64,000 nt of DNA from positions 4,228,501 through 4,292,500 of the forward strand of contig NC_062249.1 of NCBI RefSeq assembly GCF_905475465.1, written 5' to 3'. How positions within the stretch are numbered: the first letter of the stretch is position 1; every line of letters begins with the position of its first letter. Source of the DNA: Pieris napi (Eukaryota > Arthropoda > Insecta > Lepidoptera > Pieridae). Made by a program: the position numbers and the translations under genes. This document shows, in pieces, positions 1-12,090 of this stretch. The notes below the pieces were generated by a model. The model searched no databases. It saw only the letters and a list, made by a program, of their open reading frames with translations, and was not told where the DNA came from.

Positions 1-172
1 CCGTTGACTATTTGGGTCTAAGGCAAGCCGGTTTCCTCACGATGTTTTCCTTCACCGTTCGAGCGAATGTTAAATGCGCACATAGAAAGAAAGCCCATTG
101 GTGCACAACTGGGGATTGAACCTACGACCTCTGGGATGAGAGTCGCGCGCTGAAGCCACTACACTATTGCTT
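1..172 (-). repeat. SINE family S, cut by window start
   Basis: tRNA-derived SINE. On the minus strand the head has GTTCAATCCC (B box), followed by the body GTGCACCAATGG, TTCGCTCGAACGGTGAAGGA and CGTGAGGAAACCGGC. The A box region is degraded (AGTGTAGTGGCTTC). Confidence 0.85.
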
Positions 173-681
173 TTCTAATACTCAGTATTATTTCTATAAA
201 ATATACACGAAACTTAGTGAATAGTTGTGTCGAGGCTATATTATAAGTTCTAATGTAACAATAAGATGATATTTTTTTAATATCAAGTATCAAAAATCGT
301 TATCTACTTGTAATAAATTTATCTACTTAAACACAATTAAAACATAAATGGCTTTAAATGTTTGGTTACGATAAACGCTCCTGCTTAGAAGACGATTATC
401 GCTATAAAAGTAGGCACCCTCATATCCAAGTCATCACGTAGGCTCATATGAAAACGTATTGTTGGTTCAGGTAAGTTGAGAACACGAAGATTTTTCTATC
501 TTTTGTATGGTTTTACTATGATATGTTTATTTTTTATCTAATATTCGCTATTCTGACGAAAGCCAAATTGGTAATAAGGTTAAAACCTTCTTTTCTCTCT
601 GTCTTTTACAGACATTTATTCCATTAAAGTGATATAAAAAAATCACTGTCCGTATCACGTAAAGCTATCATTCTAATGTTT

Positions 682-955
682 ATGTCACCGTAAAATTGTA
701 AACCCCGTTAGACAACAAACGAATTAACAAACAAATATGGTGGCGCGGGGCACATTCCTTTCAACCAATCAGCGCGCGAGGTGCGATCCGTTTCACAATT
801 TGACGGTTTCACTTTGATAGATTACAATCTACCGAATAATAATACGTTAAATTGTAAGCAGTACGCTGAGGTTCACAATATTTCGACAGTTTATAATCTC
901 GCGAGATAGATTACAATCTAACGGTGTTTACAATTTTACGTTAACATTTATATAC
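682..955. mobile_element. MITE related to 54724-55042
   Basis: The right part (about 830-955) is nearly the same as the right arm at 54923-55042. The left end shares only TGTCACCGTAAAATTGTAAA, followed by unrelated GC-rich sequence (about 735-800). It is either a shorter-armed relative or a rearranged copy. Confidence 0.65.
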
Positions 956-1009
956 CGCTAGATACTAGATCGAAAATCTCTGTTTTTAATACGTTTTTTC
1001 TGCTGGAAG

Positions 1010-1135
1010 AACAGCCTTGCAATTCTGTAACTCACTTTTCGAACTCACATAGCGGTTTTCGCAGGGCCGGTCGCGCTCAAATCAGTCGTGAAGCAGTCAT
1101 TTTATGATTTGGCTATCGCAAGGCAGTTTTCCACT
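1010..1135. mobile_element. MITE family M, deletion derivative
   Basis: The left arm (GCAATTCTGTAACTCACTTT onward to GATTTGGC) is followed directly by the last bases of the right end (ATCGCAAGGC). The spacer and most of the right arm are lost. Confidence 0.65.
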
Positions 1136-1261
1136 CGTGATCAATCGTCAATCAAACCGTTATGTGAAAAATAAATACGAAAACGTTCATCCAAAAAATA
1201 TATAGTTATAGCCAAAAATTTCATTCAGCGCGTTATGCAATGTATAAGAAACATTAATTTG

Positions 1262-1365
1262 AGAGCCGTTAACGCATCCACTTAAATGGTTGCCCATGGG
1301 CTGCGATAACTGCTCATTATGAGCGTCCCGTATGCTCGTTTGCCCTCCTATCCCATAAAAGATAA
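1262..1365 (+). repeat. LINE family E tail
   Basis: GGGCTGCGATAACTGCTCAT, CGTATGCTCGTTTGCCCTCC and CCATAAAAGATAAG. Confidence 0.5.
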
Positions 1366-3330
1366 GTCTTAATAAATAATATAACCTATGTTAAAGCAAA
1401 AATGACAACGGCAACATTAAGATGAATCAAACAATATTTGTTTTTTTCATCTATTAAATTACTACTAGAAATATTTTTCTAGTAATAGTGAACTAGTCAG
1501 AAATAATATTGTTTTAATTATAAAATAAACAATTTGGCGTTTTACTTTTTTATGATTTAATGAATATAAAAACCAACGGATAAACATTTCCAACAGTTTT
1601 GGTCTTCTCTGTCATAGCTGCGGTATGCGAAATTTTATTTAGTTATGGTCTGTGGACTTTCACTTACTGCCTTAGACCCTAAAAGTTGACGTCGTGTGTC
1701 AGAAAAGAAGGCTGATCGTATTAGATAAAATATGATCACGTAACAGGCTGTTAATTAAACTTTGCTCCATTATTTTAAAGTTATTATTTAAACCAATAAA
1801 AAAAAATTAAACTTCGCTTCTAAGAAAGTTTTTTTTATTTTTTTACTGCATACAAAACTTTGAATAAAAGAAGTTTATTAGCTACATACAATAGCTAAAT
1901 TATATCAACAGACATATGCTTTATAACTGAGTCGGAAAAGCAGGAGGCGAACTCGATACAAGTATTCCAAAGCTAATGTATGAGACCTACGCGAGAGATA
2001 TATTTCAAAAAGACTTAGTAACTTTTAGACGATAATAATATTTATTTTCATGCTAAAATTAATTTTGCCAAATTTGAAATTATAGCAAATGTTTTTAATA
2101 TAATACGTGATGTATACGTATTACTTACGTTGTACTTATTTACAAATCTACTATGTACATTAGTGTGCAATTTAGATTTTCATCTTCATGTCATAAAAAG
2201 CTAACAGGTTCCAGAACACAAATATTTTGTTTTGCCTTATTTAAAATTATATAATTGTAATATGGCTACAAAAATAAACGGCTTTAATAATAAAAATTCT
2301 CGAATGTATTACGGAAGGACCAGACATTCTATGTCCGCGACAGCTGTAAAGTACTCGAAAGTCGTCACGTAAATAATGTTTTAAATTTTACTAACTAGAT
2401 TTTAGAACAATTCAATTGTAGAACATAAGTATGTATGGTATAGTACAAGTTGTATGGTGTGTATATAAAGACAGCGACATATTTTCTATAACAATATCGC
2501 TGTTGCGCTTCCAATATCCGAGAAGTACGTATTTATTAAGTTACAACTTGCAACTTACAATAGAATCAAACCGCCAACTTTACAACGTACCAACAAACAC
2601 ACGGGAATAAAATTTGTTCTTAAACGATCTTTTAAAACAATTTTAAACTATGTATATGTTGTATACAAGCAAAACAAAACAAATAATTAAAAAACAAATG
2701 GCTAAAGCACAATGCACAATTAGGATTGAAAAGGGTTCTTATATCTTGCAAAGAATTCTCTTCTAACTCTTAAAACTCCTGAATTACGTGTCGATCTATT
2801 GATATATTGTGTATTGCTACAACACATTTATTTTCCATCAAGAGTCCAATTTACTTATTAGATAACATCTCTTGTGGAACAAATATGATATATCAAAGTA
2901 TTTATTATAAAGTATTACATCTTTTGTAGGTTAACATATATAATTGCTAATGAAAACAAAAGGTGACTAACAAGATCTAGTTAATTGACGGTTGATCCAG
3001 TTAATAAGACGCATACATTCGCAATCACCGAGGTCGCACGCAATATCGGCGCGTACTTCCCAATCTATTAGACTTTGTGCCGACATCGGCTGAGTTCTGC
3101 ACGCTCCGATGAAAGTTCGTGATATACGATCAACTCATGACAATGTTGTCTAAGCTCCCCCCACTCCCACTACAATTAGCGACAACTAATACCAACTTGT
3201 ACTTTAGCTTCTGTACACCGAAGGTAGATTAATAATAGTTTTATTACCCCAACAATGTCTGAAAACTTTCGTGAATCTAATCCTGTTTATAATTTATTTT
3301 TATTTGTTATTTAGTATAGACATATGTGAG

Positions 3331-3487
3331 ATTGTAGGTTTCATCCTCGGCTGTACACCAATGGACTTTTTATGTGTGGTGTACGACCCATTTAAAAAAA
3401 CATCGTGAGGAACCGCCATGTCTCAAAACCCTAAACATGACGAAATTTGTCAGGCTGAAGAAGGCTGATCACCTACTTATCTATGAA
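3331..3487 (+). repeat. SINE family S, diverged
   Basis: TTGTAGGTTTCATCCTCGGC, ACACCAATGGACTTT, ACATCGTGAGGAA and GGCTGATCACCTACTT; the head is lost. Confidence 0.7.
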
Positions 3488-4067
3488 ATATATACCTAGT
3501 GAACAAAGAAACAAATGCAGTCTGTGGTCAAGACTATTATTGGAAGAATAGATTATCATTTTGATTATGTGTTATGTTATAACTGATCTGATCTGAGGTA
3601 CATCGTACGTACGTACAAGTAATTATTATATTTAAACACAGGATAGCTGAACTTAAAAAGTCAAAACAAAATACTATCTACATGCCACTGACTCTATAAA
3701 AATACTCCCGTATCGATGCATAGACGACGCGAGTGGCGAATTAGATTTCAGACGCAAGCGATACCGATTTATCTGTGTTTATTGCGATATGCTTGTTTAT
3801 TTCTAACTGAATTTTTAAAGCAATTTAAAAGTATTGATTCCTTCAACATCTTGCTTTAATTAAAGGATTCAAAATTAGAATTAGACTTTTAAACAAAAGG
3901 TAAACGTATACGTATAGTTATGAGTGGAATTTGCTACAATTAACAACGGAGGACCTGAAAATGTTACACAGTTAGCAAGGTTCCGTCCAGTGTATGATCG
4001 ATATTAAAAAATATCTTAGAATGGGTTAGTGTTGTATTAGAGGAATATGTTATGTTTTTTGGCATAT

Positions 4068-4165
4068 TTTTACAGGATAAAAGGCGAACGAGCCCACATT
4101 TTAGTGGGTGCGTTGCCGGCCTTTGAGTGAGGAGTACCTATACTCTTTTTTTAAAGAATTTGGGA
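4068..4165 (-). repeat. Family A LINE tail, diverged
   Basis: GGGTGCGTTGCCGGCCTTTG is the complement of the family A CGGCAACGCAC block. Confidence 0.5.
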
Positions 4166-4604
4166 CTTATCTTCCAGAGAAGTCGCCCTCAAAGAGTCGA
4201 TTCATAGCTCACTAGTTCGCAAAAGAAAATGTCTTCAAAGTGGACCGTGGAGACTTCCATCCATCAAGGTGATGCGGATGAAATTTTCGAACAAAGTCGA
4301 CGGCAGGAGAGGCATATTAGTTTTATGATATAAACCACTTTATTACGTACAACAATTGTTTATTTATCAAGAGAAAATTATACAATTCGCAAAGAGAAAA
4401 GATATCATATTTTTATAATAGATTGAACAATATTTTTACACTCCACATATAACAAACAAGGCTCCGGAGCTTAACATCAAATGAAATAAGAAGTGTCATA
4501 TGAGTGCTCTTGGGGATACTGGCGGAAAGCGTTTTGCAGTCTAGGTACTTCATAAAAAAAAATTGAAAATAACATTATGATTATTCAAAGTACGTTAACC
4601 TTTG

Positions 4605-4654
4605 ATAAAAAGCGCGCTGTTAAGCCCATTTGGGCTTAACAGCGCGCTTTTTAT
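4605..4654. repeat. Perfect 24-bp hairpin
   Basis: The arm ATAAAAAGCGCGCTGTTAAG plus CCCA is mirrored exactly after a TT loop, then a T-rich run follows. The stem contains GCGCGC and is unlike its AT-rich surroundings. Function unknown. Confidence 0.8.
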
Positions 4655-6084
4655 TTTTTTTTTTTTATTTAGAAATTTAGGTGTTTGTTATCGGATTCTA
4701 CTAGTCATCGTTTCCTAATACCTTCTTTGAGTTCTCTAACTAATATAATTAGTTTTTATTGATCGTTACTTTTGGTTCTGGGTTCACATGATAGAGGCAA
4801 GACTCCAATGATACCATTAATTAATTTTATTTATTTGCTTATTACTATTCCTAGAGATACTTATTATATAATTACATTATACACAAAATCCAAATATATA
4901 TAATAAAGACAGTCTTTAGTTGTGATAAAAACTATCGATAAAGTTAAGAAAATGGGAATTGATTCCACTCTCACTCAACCACTAATAGTACAACATGCCG
5001 GGATCCCTCATTTAATTCGACCTTTAGACTGGTTGAGATGAAAAAGATATCTTTTCTTTAAGTCTTGCCTGATTTTATTTCACGTTTATAGCCAAGTAGA
5101 CCTATGTCTAACACGCCTGAGAATCACATATAATGGAGCGTTCAAGTATTACGTAACGAGTTTGGGGGGGGGGTCCTTTTGTAAAACGTTACATTACGGG
5201 GCGGGGATTGAATTACGCGTCATTTTTAATATTATTTTCGACTTTCCAGTACTTTACACCACATAATGGTAACTTTTAGGTATAAATAAACACTAGGAAA
5301 ACTTTTAGGTGGTCGCGAAACGTTTTATTCTTGGGTACAGAAAAACGTTGCGGCGCGTTAGGCCAGCCGTACACGGACTGCTTCAAGCAGTTATGACCGA
5401 CTGCTTGAAGCCGCGACCGCGCTGTGAACTATAGCCATTCATTCGCTGCCGTACACACGACTGCTCGAGCAGTCGCGACCGCTTCGAGCGGGCGTACACG
5501 GACTGCTCGAGCAGTTAGCGGCTGACCGACGTACACGGACCGCTCGAGCGGTCGGCGTTGACTGCTTGAGCAGTCGGTTGTTGACTGCTCGAGCAGTCTT
5601 TACCAACCGCTCGAGCAGTTGAATTTCTACCGCAGTCTAGTCATGGATTCAGACAGAGAGACACTAGACGCCGCGAGGCCAGAAGAGAAGGGAGGGGGAG
5701 GTCGTAGAGCTGTCGACTGCTCTAGAGCCGCCGACGGCTCGAGCAGTCAGTGTATGCCTCGCCACTGCTCGCGAGCGGTCGACAGCACGATGGAATTTCA
5801 TCATGTAGTTGACGGCTTGAAGCGGTCGCGACTGCTCGAGCAGTCGTGTGTACGGCAGCGAATGAATGGCTATAGTTCACCGCGCTTCAAGCCGTCAACT
5901 ACATGATGAAATTCCATCGTGCTGTGGACCGCTCGCGAGCAGTCACGAGGCATACACTGACTGCTCGAGCCGTCGGTGGCTCTAGAGCAGTCGACAGCTC
6001 TACGACCTCCCCCTCTCTTCTCTTCTGGCCTCGCGGCGTCTAGTGTCTCTCTGTCTCGTCTCATTTGTCGACTGATCTTTGAAA

Positions 6085-6231
6085 ATGGAGGGTGTGTGCG
6101 ATAGTGATGCGCTTATAAGTGCAATTAAAACACATGAAATTATTTGGAACTATAAGCTTAAGGAGCACAGCGACAAAATAAAGAAGAAAAATGCATGCTC
6201 TTTTGACGTCGCCGCCGTCCTCTCCGCTTGA
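6085..6231 (+). pseudogene. MADF-like DNA-binding protein fragment of a Harbinger element
   Basis: A 48-codon frame whose middle, DALISAIKTHEIIWNYK, resembles the start of a MADF domain, the DNA-binding partner that PIF/Harbinger elements encode beside their transposase. It breaks off after about 36 residues, where it runs tail to tail into the transposase remnant on the other strand. It is not functional as it stands. Confidence 0.5.
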
Positions 6232-6271
6232 GCAGAAGCAGCAAAAGCAGTGCTTCCTCGTCAGAATCCAT
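6158..6271 (-). pseudogene. Harbinger transposase N-terminal fragment
   Basis: The frame from ATG 6269-6271 reads MDSDEEALLLLLLLKRR and then a basic run, the typical acidic/hydrophobic/basic start of Harbinger-type nucleases. It stops about 38 residues later, without any catalytic domain. The left arm holds a matching ATG (5643, MDSDRET), so both arms of the inverted repeat preserve the gene start. Confidence 0.5.
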
Positions 6272-7695
6272 GACTAGACTGCAATAGAAATTCAACTGCT
6301 CGAGCGGTTGGTAGAGACAGCTCGAGCGGTTGGTAGAGACAGCTCGAGCAGTAAACAACCGACTGCTCAAGCAGTCAACGCCGACCGCTCGAGCGGTCCG
6401 TGTACGTCGGTCAGCCGTTAACTGCTCGAGCAGTCCGTGTACGCCCGCTCTTACACGTTACGCGGGGGGGGGTCAATGATCTCCAAAAATTGCGTGACGT
6501 AATACTACAGATCAGGCTTGAACCGCCAAGACCCTCACGTTTAACGTAAAAGCCTCTAGGCCAATATGCAACATTATAACAAATATATAATCGCTTCTTG
6601 TGTAAATGTAGTCAGACCAGAATATTTTTGTTTCTCTACATACATTTGCGGTATTTATGTGTACGCTTGATATAATATCAAACCGTGTTTTTCCATACGA
6701 GTATTCAAATTTAAATATTATATTTTTACTGAGACGTGATGACAGAATCCATAATTTGTAACGCACAATTGTAAAAACAATAAAATAATAAGAATTAAAA
6801 TGAAAATAGCGTTAAGATAAATAGAAAAATTTTCATACCGGCATCTCCTTTATAAATAATTTTCTTCCTATAGTGTCTTAGTTTTAAAGATCTTGAGACA
6901 ATGTGTCAACCAATATTTGAACAAGGAGTATACACTAGGGACGTTTTCATCTAGGTCCATTCTTTATAAAAGGCTAAAGGTAGTCGTCTGGTTATAACAA
7001 AGCCTTTTCAATGAACTATCTAGAGGCCACTGAATATTATCCTAAAAAGGTTTAAAAAATATCCTTAAATCCCCACTGTTTTAGTCAGTATCGGACCAAC
7101 ATTAAGACCTTATAAAAATAAAATGTTTTAAGTAAATTGTATTATATTAATTAAAAGTCGAAAGGCTGAAGAAAGGATACAATAAGTACGTCGTTTCGTG
7201 TCAAAAGCCTACTTTTAGTCATACAACTGCAGGTCTATTTTTTAATAACTTAATATTGAGGGGAAAATTTACTCTATGACAAAATGTGTGTGTTCAATAA
7301 CTATGCCATCATCTAACGACGAACATAAACCTAGTAAGGAAACGCAATATTAAATTGGAAACGATATGGTACGGGTAAGTCTTTCTATATGGTTTCAGTA
7401 CATCCCACCATCTCATCACATAAACCGTGTTCCGTATGCAAGGCCCCATTACGCGTGCGTCATCTGCTCAAATTTTCTTTTATCTCAACCTTGTTTACGG
7501 CTAATTTACGAGCATAATGTTGGCCTTGTGGAAGTTTACGAGTTGTACGTTTATGAAAAATGCTAACGGTGGCTCCTTTTATAGACCTTTGTTTATTGCC
7601 GTAAGGTCCCAGTTTTAGCGATAGTATGTTTTGAATTAGGAATTTAATCTATAATTTATTAGCTTGGTTTTAATGTAATAAATGAATGAAAATGA

Positions 7696-7957
7696 AGAGC
7701 AGTGTTGGCCTTTTGGCTTCAGCGTATGAATCACATGATGTCGTTGGTTCAATCCCCGGCTGTGCACCAATGGACTTTCTGTCTATGTGCGAATTTGACA
7801 TTCGCTCGAACGGTGAAGGAGAACATCATGAGGAAACCGGCTTGCCTTAGACCCAACAACACATGAGACTGATAAGCTATTTGCCTAGAGAATGACAAAT
7901 GATCATGAAGCAGATACAGAAATCTGAGTCCCAGACCTAAAAAGGTTGAAGCGTTAC
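7696..7957 (+). repeat. SINE family S
   Basis: GAGCAGTGTTGGCCTTTTGG head, GGTTCAATCCC B box and ACAGAAATCTGAGTCCCAGA near the end. About 260 bp. Confidence 0.85.
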
Positions 7958-9227
7958 TTGTTTTTTTAAATATCAGTAAAATGTATATCGAATTTACCAT
8001 CCGTTTTAAACTTGAATTGTGTAGGGTTATTTTGCACATTAAAATTTGTATTTAAATTATAATCGCCATTCACTGTTCGCTACTAATGAACTTGTTGAAG
8101 AGTACGCAATAATATTATCAGAGAATGCAGTTTACAATATATACTTAGTATTTGTACCAATGGTTTAAGTCTGTGAGAGTTAATTATTAAATACGTATCC
8201 GCTCTAATGAAGCCAACCAATTATTTATTACTTTAATCACATATATCTGTAAACTGTAGCCGTAAATTTACGGCGTAAAATATCCCATATATTAATATTA
8301 TACAAAGAAAACATTTGTATTTTTGGATTAAGAACATGGAAGCGAAGAACACGAAGTTGTACATGAAGTTAGTAATAAATAAACAAAAAGTATAAGGATT
8401 TTTATAAAGAATTTTTAAAATTAATTATGGAAGTAAAAAAAAAAACAAAATCTTTAAACTGCTGAGTGTAAAAAGTGACAAAAGGACCCAGTCTGGCTTT
8501 GAAGGCTTCTTAATAATTCAGGCTGTTTCTTTGTTGGGCGCCGCATCAATTATTCCTGCGAGCCGCGATCTCGGGGACCTGAGCGGGTGACCATATGTTC
8601 AAACATATGTCGAATAATACAAGTTGATAAAGAATTCTTTACATAACAAATTTGTGAGCAAGGCTACGTGCATTTTATATTTTTGTTAGAATAAATCAAA
8701 TGTTGATAAAAGCACGTTATGATATCCTGATATCTTCCTTTTCGCTTCGTGCAGCTGCTCCTTTTCTTCCATTCCATCTACGCCATGTTCATTCTCTGTC
8801 ACACACTATCGCCAAACACTTGACTTCTTCATCAACGAAACCTTAGTTCCGCTGTCAAGTAATTCGAGGATTGTTTGTTAAACCAATGTTGCATCTGGTT
8901 TTCAAATATATAAACCGTTTTCCACTCATTCATAAGTCTTTGAAAAGTTCCTCGCTTAAATGTCGTTGCTTGTGGCGGCGTCCATGCGTCGGGATGTCTC
9001 TCTCCCTAAAATATGCAAGGGGGCCGATGGCTGGCCATGCGTCATACTCGTGAACGGGTGCTACTTGTGGTGACTGGTCGTACTAGAATTCGTGTAATGC
9101 GGTGATGTTAGTTATTTCGACTATATATTTGCGTGTTGTTTCCACGAGAATGCTGATAGAGAACAAATCTTTGTTTTTAATTTATTTTAGTATTATTAAA
9201 TAACTATTAATTACTAAAGATGTCATG

Positions 9228-9470
9228 TGGAACATGGTGTAATTGTTGCAGCTTCTTACAAACGCTGTGTAAAACAAAAAACTTGGCGATTAAAAAAAAT
9301 GGCGGAGAGTTTATTGCCATTGTTCTTCTCTTCCGTTCTAAGCATTTGATTTGAGAACTGGCAGTAAACGTAAAATTATAAGCATTTCATATATATTTCT
9401 TTTCTGACGTTCATAAATGTGCGTACATTGTGTTACCTATATGAATAAATGATTTTGAATTTTGTATATA
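9228..9470 (+). repeat. LINE 3' UTR (family B)
   Basis: GGCGGAGAGTTTATTGCC, TTTGATTTGAGAACTGGCAG, TGACGTTCATAAATGTG and an ATGAATAAATGATTTTGAAT end. Other copies are at 24943-25034, 30222-30425 (minus) and 48112-48185. Confidence 0.65.
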
Positions 9471-9984
9471 AGAACATAAAATTAAAATATTTTAATTATG
9501 ATTATAAGCATACGTATGCATCAGTAACAATGATTTTTTTTAAATATATGTGTACAATTTACGTTATTATGTGTCATTAATCTTTACAATCTGAGGATAT
9601 TAAAAGATGTGGAAATCCACTTTCGACAACCTCATATCTACAGGGGCATGAGGTCCACCCATACCAGGCTCTACCACATAGAGTTGGGTGGTTGGGTTGC
9701 CCTTAGTTGGTACTGAAAAATTAAACAATATACTCACCCTAAGCCTTGATGTCGTTAATGATGCACGATCCACAGTGATTGTGGCGTGATGGATGTTTTA
9801 AACTCTTTTGAATGGCTGCTTATTTTATTATTAGTGAAGGTTGGAAAAGGTACAGGTTTCTTCAGGGCTCACCCAATAAATTAAATGAAAGACGTTGAAA
9901 ATAAATATAAAGCGCGAATTTGTGTTTGCCTTTCTACAGTTTGTATTACTTTTACGTATTAAAACGTAAAATTTATTGACTAGA

Positions 9985-10480
9985 CTGAATTTACGGATGG
10001 CGTTTAATCTCACGAAGGGTCATGTTATCCCAGGGATAGTAGTCCAAAGAATGGTGGAAGCTGACAATGACGGTCCTTGGAATTCCTTCAAGGCTTTTTG
10101 TGAGGCCGTCATGACTCAGAAAGAGAATGCGGAGCGTCAGCGTGAAAATAATTCTGATGCTCCGCCGGTAAGAAAACGACGACCGGGGCAGCGACGCCGT
10201 GCTTTCGCACGTCTGCCCTAAGTTAAGATGCTGAAGATTTGTTCGTGGGAGGAGTCATGGTGGTATTGTGGCATTCGCGTTTGGCGGGGGTAAGGATAGG
10301 GCTCAGCTGTTACCTGCCTCCGCCCTATGGCGAGCTGAAGGCATCCGTCAGGTTTTAGTGGGTAGGTGTGTAGATATTATGTCTGAGTCCCACATAATCC
10401 CTGCTGGAGTAAAATTCAGCAGGGATATGCGTAAAAGCATTTCCTACTTTCGTCTCTCGTATAGCTTTTCAAATAATATA
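9985..10480 (+). pseudogene. R1-clade-like LINE 3' end
   Basis: The coding part (to a stop at 10219-10221) reads HVIPGIVVQRMVEADNDGPW, then FKAFCEAVMTQKENAERQRE and an Arg-rich end (RKRRPGQRRRAFARLP). This resembles the C terminus of R1-type ORF2 proteins. It is followed by a 3' UTR containing GGTTTTAGTGGGTAGG and GAGTCCCACATAATCCCT. Truncated at the 5' side. Confidence 0.6.
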
Positions 10481-11201
10481 TAATTCTACATTATAACGCT
10501 CTTTAATTTTTTAGATTTACATTTTTTTATACATATACTTTAAATTATCTTTAATTATGACCGCCATCTATATACTATATATTACCCAAAGATTCTTTTC
10601 AAAAAACGTTATTTTGTGTTGTAACATTTGTAAAGTATTACAGGCTTCTAAGTTGACATTGGCTACAACGTCCGGGCCACATATGGCGGAGCGAGGCTCG
10701 TTATTTAACTGTCAGCCATTCCTGTCCCGACACTAACCCACACTCCACCCCCCACTCCCCGCAGGCAAAGTTACACGGAATTAATTAGAATGAACATTAT
10801 CCTTTGACACCTTTGCGGTTACTGAACATTTTTTATGTCCTAAACAAACAAAATAAGTAACAATAAATAAAAATATTTTTCCCGGAAATGATTTTGTCAG
10901 AACAGCATTTAATTTGAAATTAACATTATAAAACTACTGTTTCGGGAGCTTAGTAATCGTGATTTGTGAATGTGTACAGATGTTCACGAACTACACGGGT
11001 TTTAATTTTAATATTTTCATTTAACAATAACCAGTAAGAAACTAATGTGACAAGTGACAAATTACAAATAATCTCGGATTAATCTGGTAAAAAGAGAATT
11101 ATATATAATAAATATTATATACAATATAATAGATTAAAGTTATTCCGTTTATAAACGTTAATTAGGCATAAGTTTAATATTTACTAATAAATAAAATAAA
11201 T

Positions 11202-11455
11202 CAGTGGCGCTACATTTTTTAGGTCTGGGCCTCAGAGTTATGTATCTGTTTCGAGATCATTTGTCAATCTAATAGGCAAGTATGTGATCAGCCTGTTTTG
11301 TCTAACACACGCCGTCGACTTTTTGGGTCTAAGGCAGTTTAATTACGATGTTTTCTTTTACCGTTCGAGCAAAGACAAATGCGAACATAGATAGAAAGTC
11401 CATTGGTGCACAGCCGGGGATTGAACCTATGACCTCAGCGATAAGAGTCTCTCTA
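11202..11455 (-). repeat. SINE family S
   Basis: Minus-strand copy from CAGTGGCGCTAC (3' end) to the head region, with GTTCAATCCCCGGCTGTGC as B box. Confidence 0.85.
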
Positions 11456-12090
11456 TTACAATGGTTATAAGTAGGAATCAAAGCATTCCATATAAATCTC
11501 ACTAGTAATTAAATTATTCGGCTATTATTTCATAAGACGTATATTCATCTATATCTAAAACGGTAATTCCCACTTGAATACGACATAATATCGAAGCAGT
11601 AAATATCATACAAATGCTCCTCATAGATCACAAGTACTTAGTTTTCGCTTAATTGCTTTCCCCGGAAGACCCCAAATTACCTCTTCAAATAGTGGCTTAC
11701 ATCCTGTGAGATAACTAGTAATGAACTTTCATTGTGTCAGCAGTGTATATGTATTATATAGGCTACAATAGGAGTGGCTTTACTTTTATTTTTCATGAAT
11801 AAATTGTCTTAATAATCAACCCGGTTCTGTATGTAAAATATTAGTATTATTGTCGGGTTTTAATAGAAAATAAACACGATCAAATTGATTTATTTGTTTA
11901 AAAATTGAAATTCGTAAATATGTAATTAAGTTTATCGTTTACAGGGTCATAGGGTATGCCTATGATAATTAAAAATGTTCAGCAAATATTGAATCGATAA
12001 AACTATTACAACTTTTATAAATTATGAAAAGGTCATTTACAATATATTTTTCGTAGCTGAGTTGCACTATTCGTTACATATTAAATTATA

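Larger units (their letters stand above)
173..5134. other. AT-rich intergenic DNA between listed repeats
   Basis: Apart from the SINE, MITE, LINE-tail and hairpin entries, I see no gene, RNA or clear repeat. Frames are short and interrupted. A GC-richer patch at about 3000-3130 has no recognisable content. Confidence 0.5.
5135..6516. mobile_element. Composite inverted-repeat element with a PIF/Harbinger-like core
   Basis: The outer ends resemble each other as inverted repeats: AGTATTACGTAACG on the left and, on the other strand, AGTATTACGTCACG on the right, each followed by a G- or C-homopolymer run. Inside lies a GC-rich core (about 5350-6450) with nested inverted repeats: 5490-5660 pairs with 6260-6450, and 5650-5830 pairs with 5870-6055. 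Units of the palindrome ACTGCTCGAGCAGT or close variants recur at 5460, 5502, 5539, 5561, 5584, 5606, 5831, 6362, 6384 and 6421. Fragments of two transposon genes remain (next entries). The core is probably a deletion and rearrangement product of a Harbinger transposon. Exact ends and target duplications are not resolved. Confidence 0.6.
6517..12090. other. Intergenic DNA between listed repeats
   Basis: Outside the SINEs at 7696 and 11202, the family B tail and the R1-like fragment, nothing coding is supported. A GC-richer stretch at 8730-9060 and a block at 9640-9730 look like decayed repeats of unknown type. Confidence 0.45.

Noticed and set aside
2455..2530. A promoter with TATATAAAG at about 2462
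   Set aside because: No frame or exon follows within a plausible distance; such motifs are frequent in AT-rich DNA.
5619..6064. Two frames of 95 and 64 codons on opposite strands
   Set aside because: They are the same inverted-repeat sequence read from both strands; their similarity only reflects the palindrome.
10730..10765. A splice acceptor (CCACTCCCCGCAG) suggesting a host exon
   Set aside because: No open frame follows and no matching donor or upstream exon is seen.
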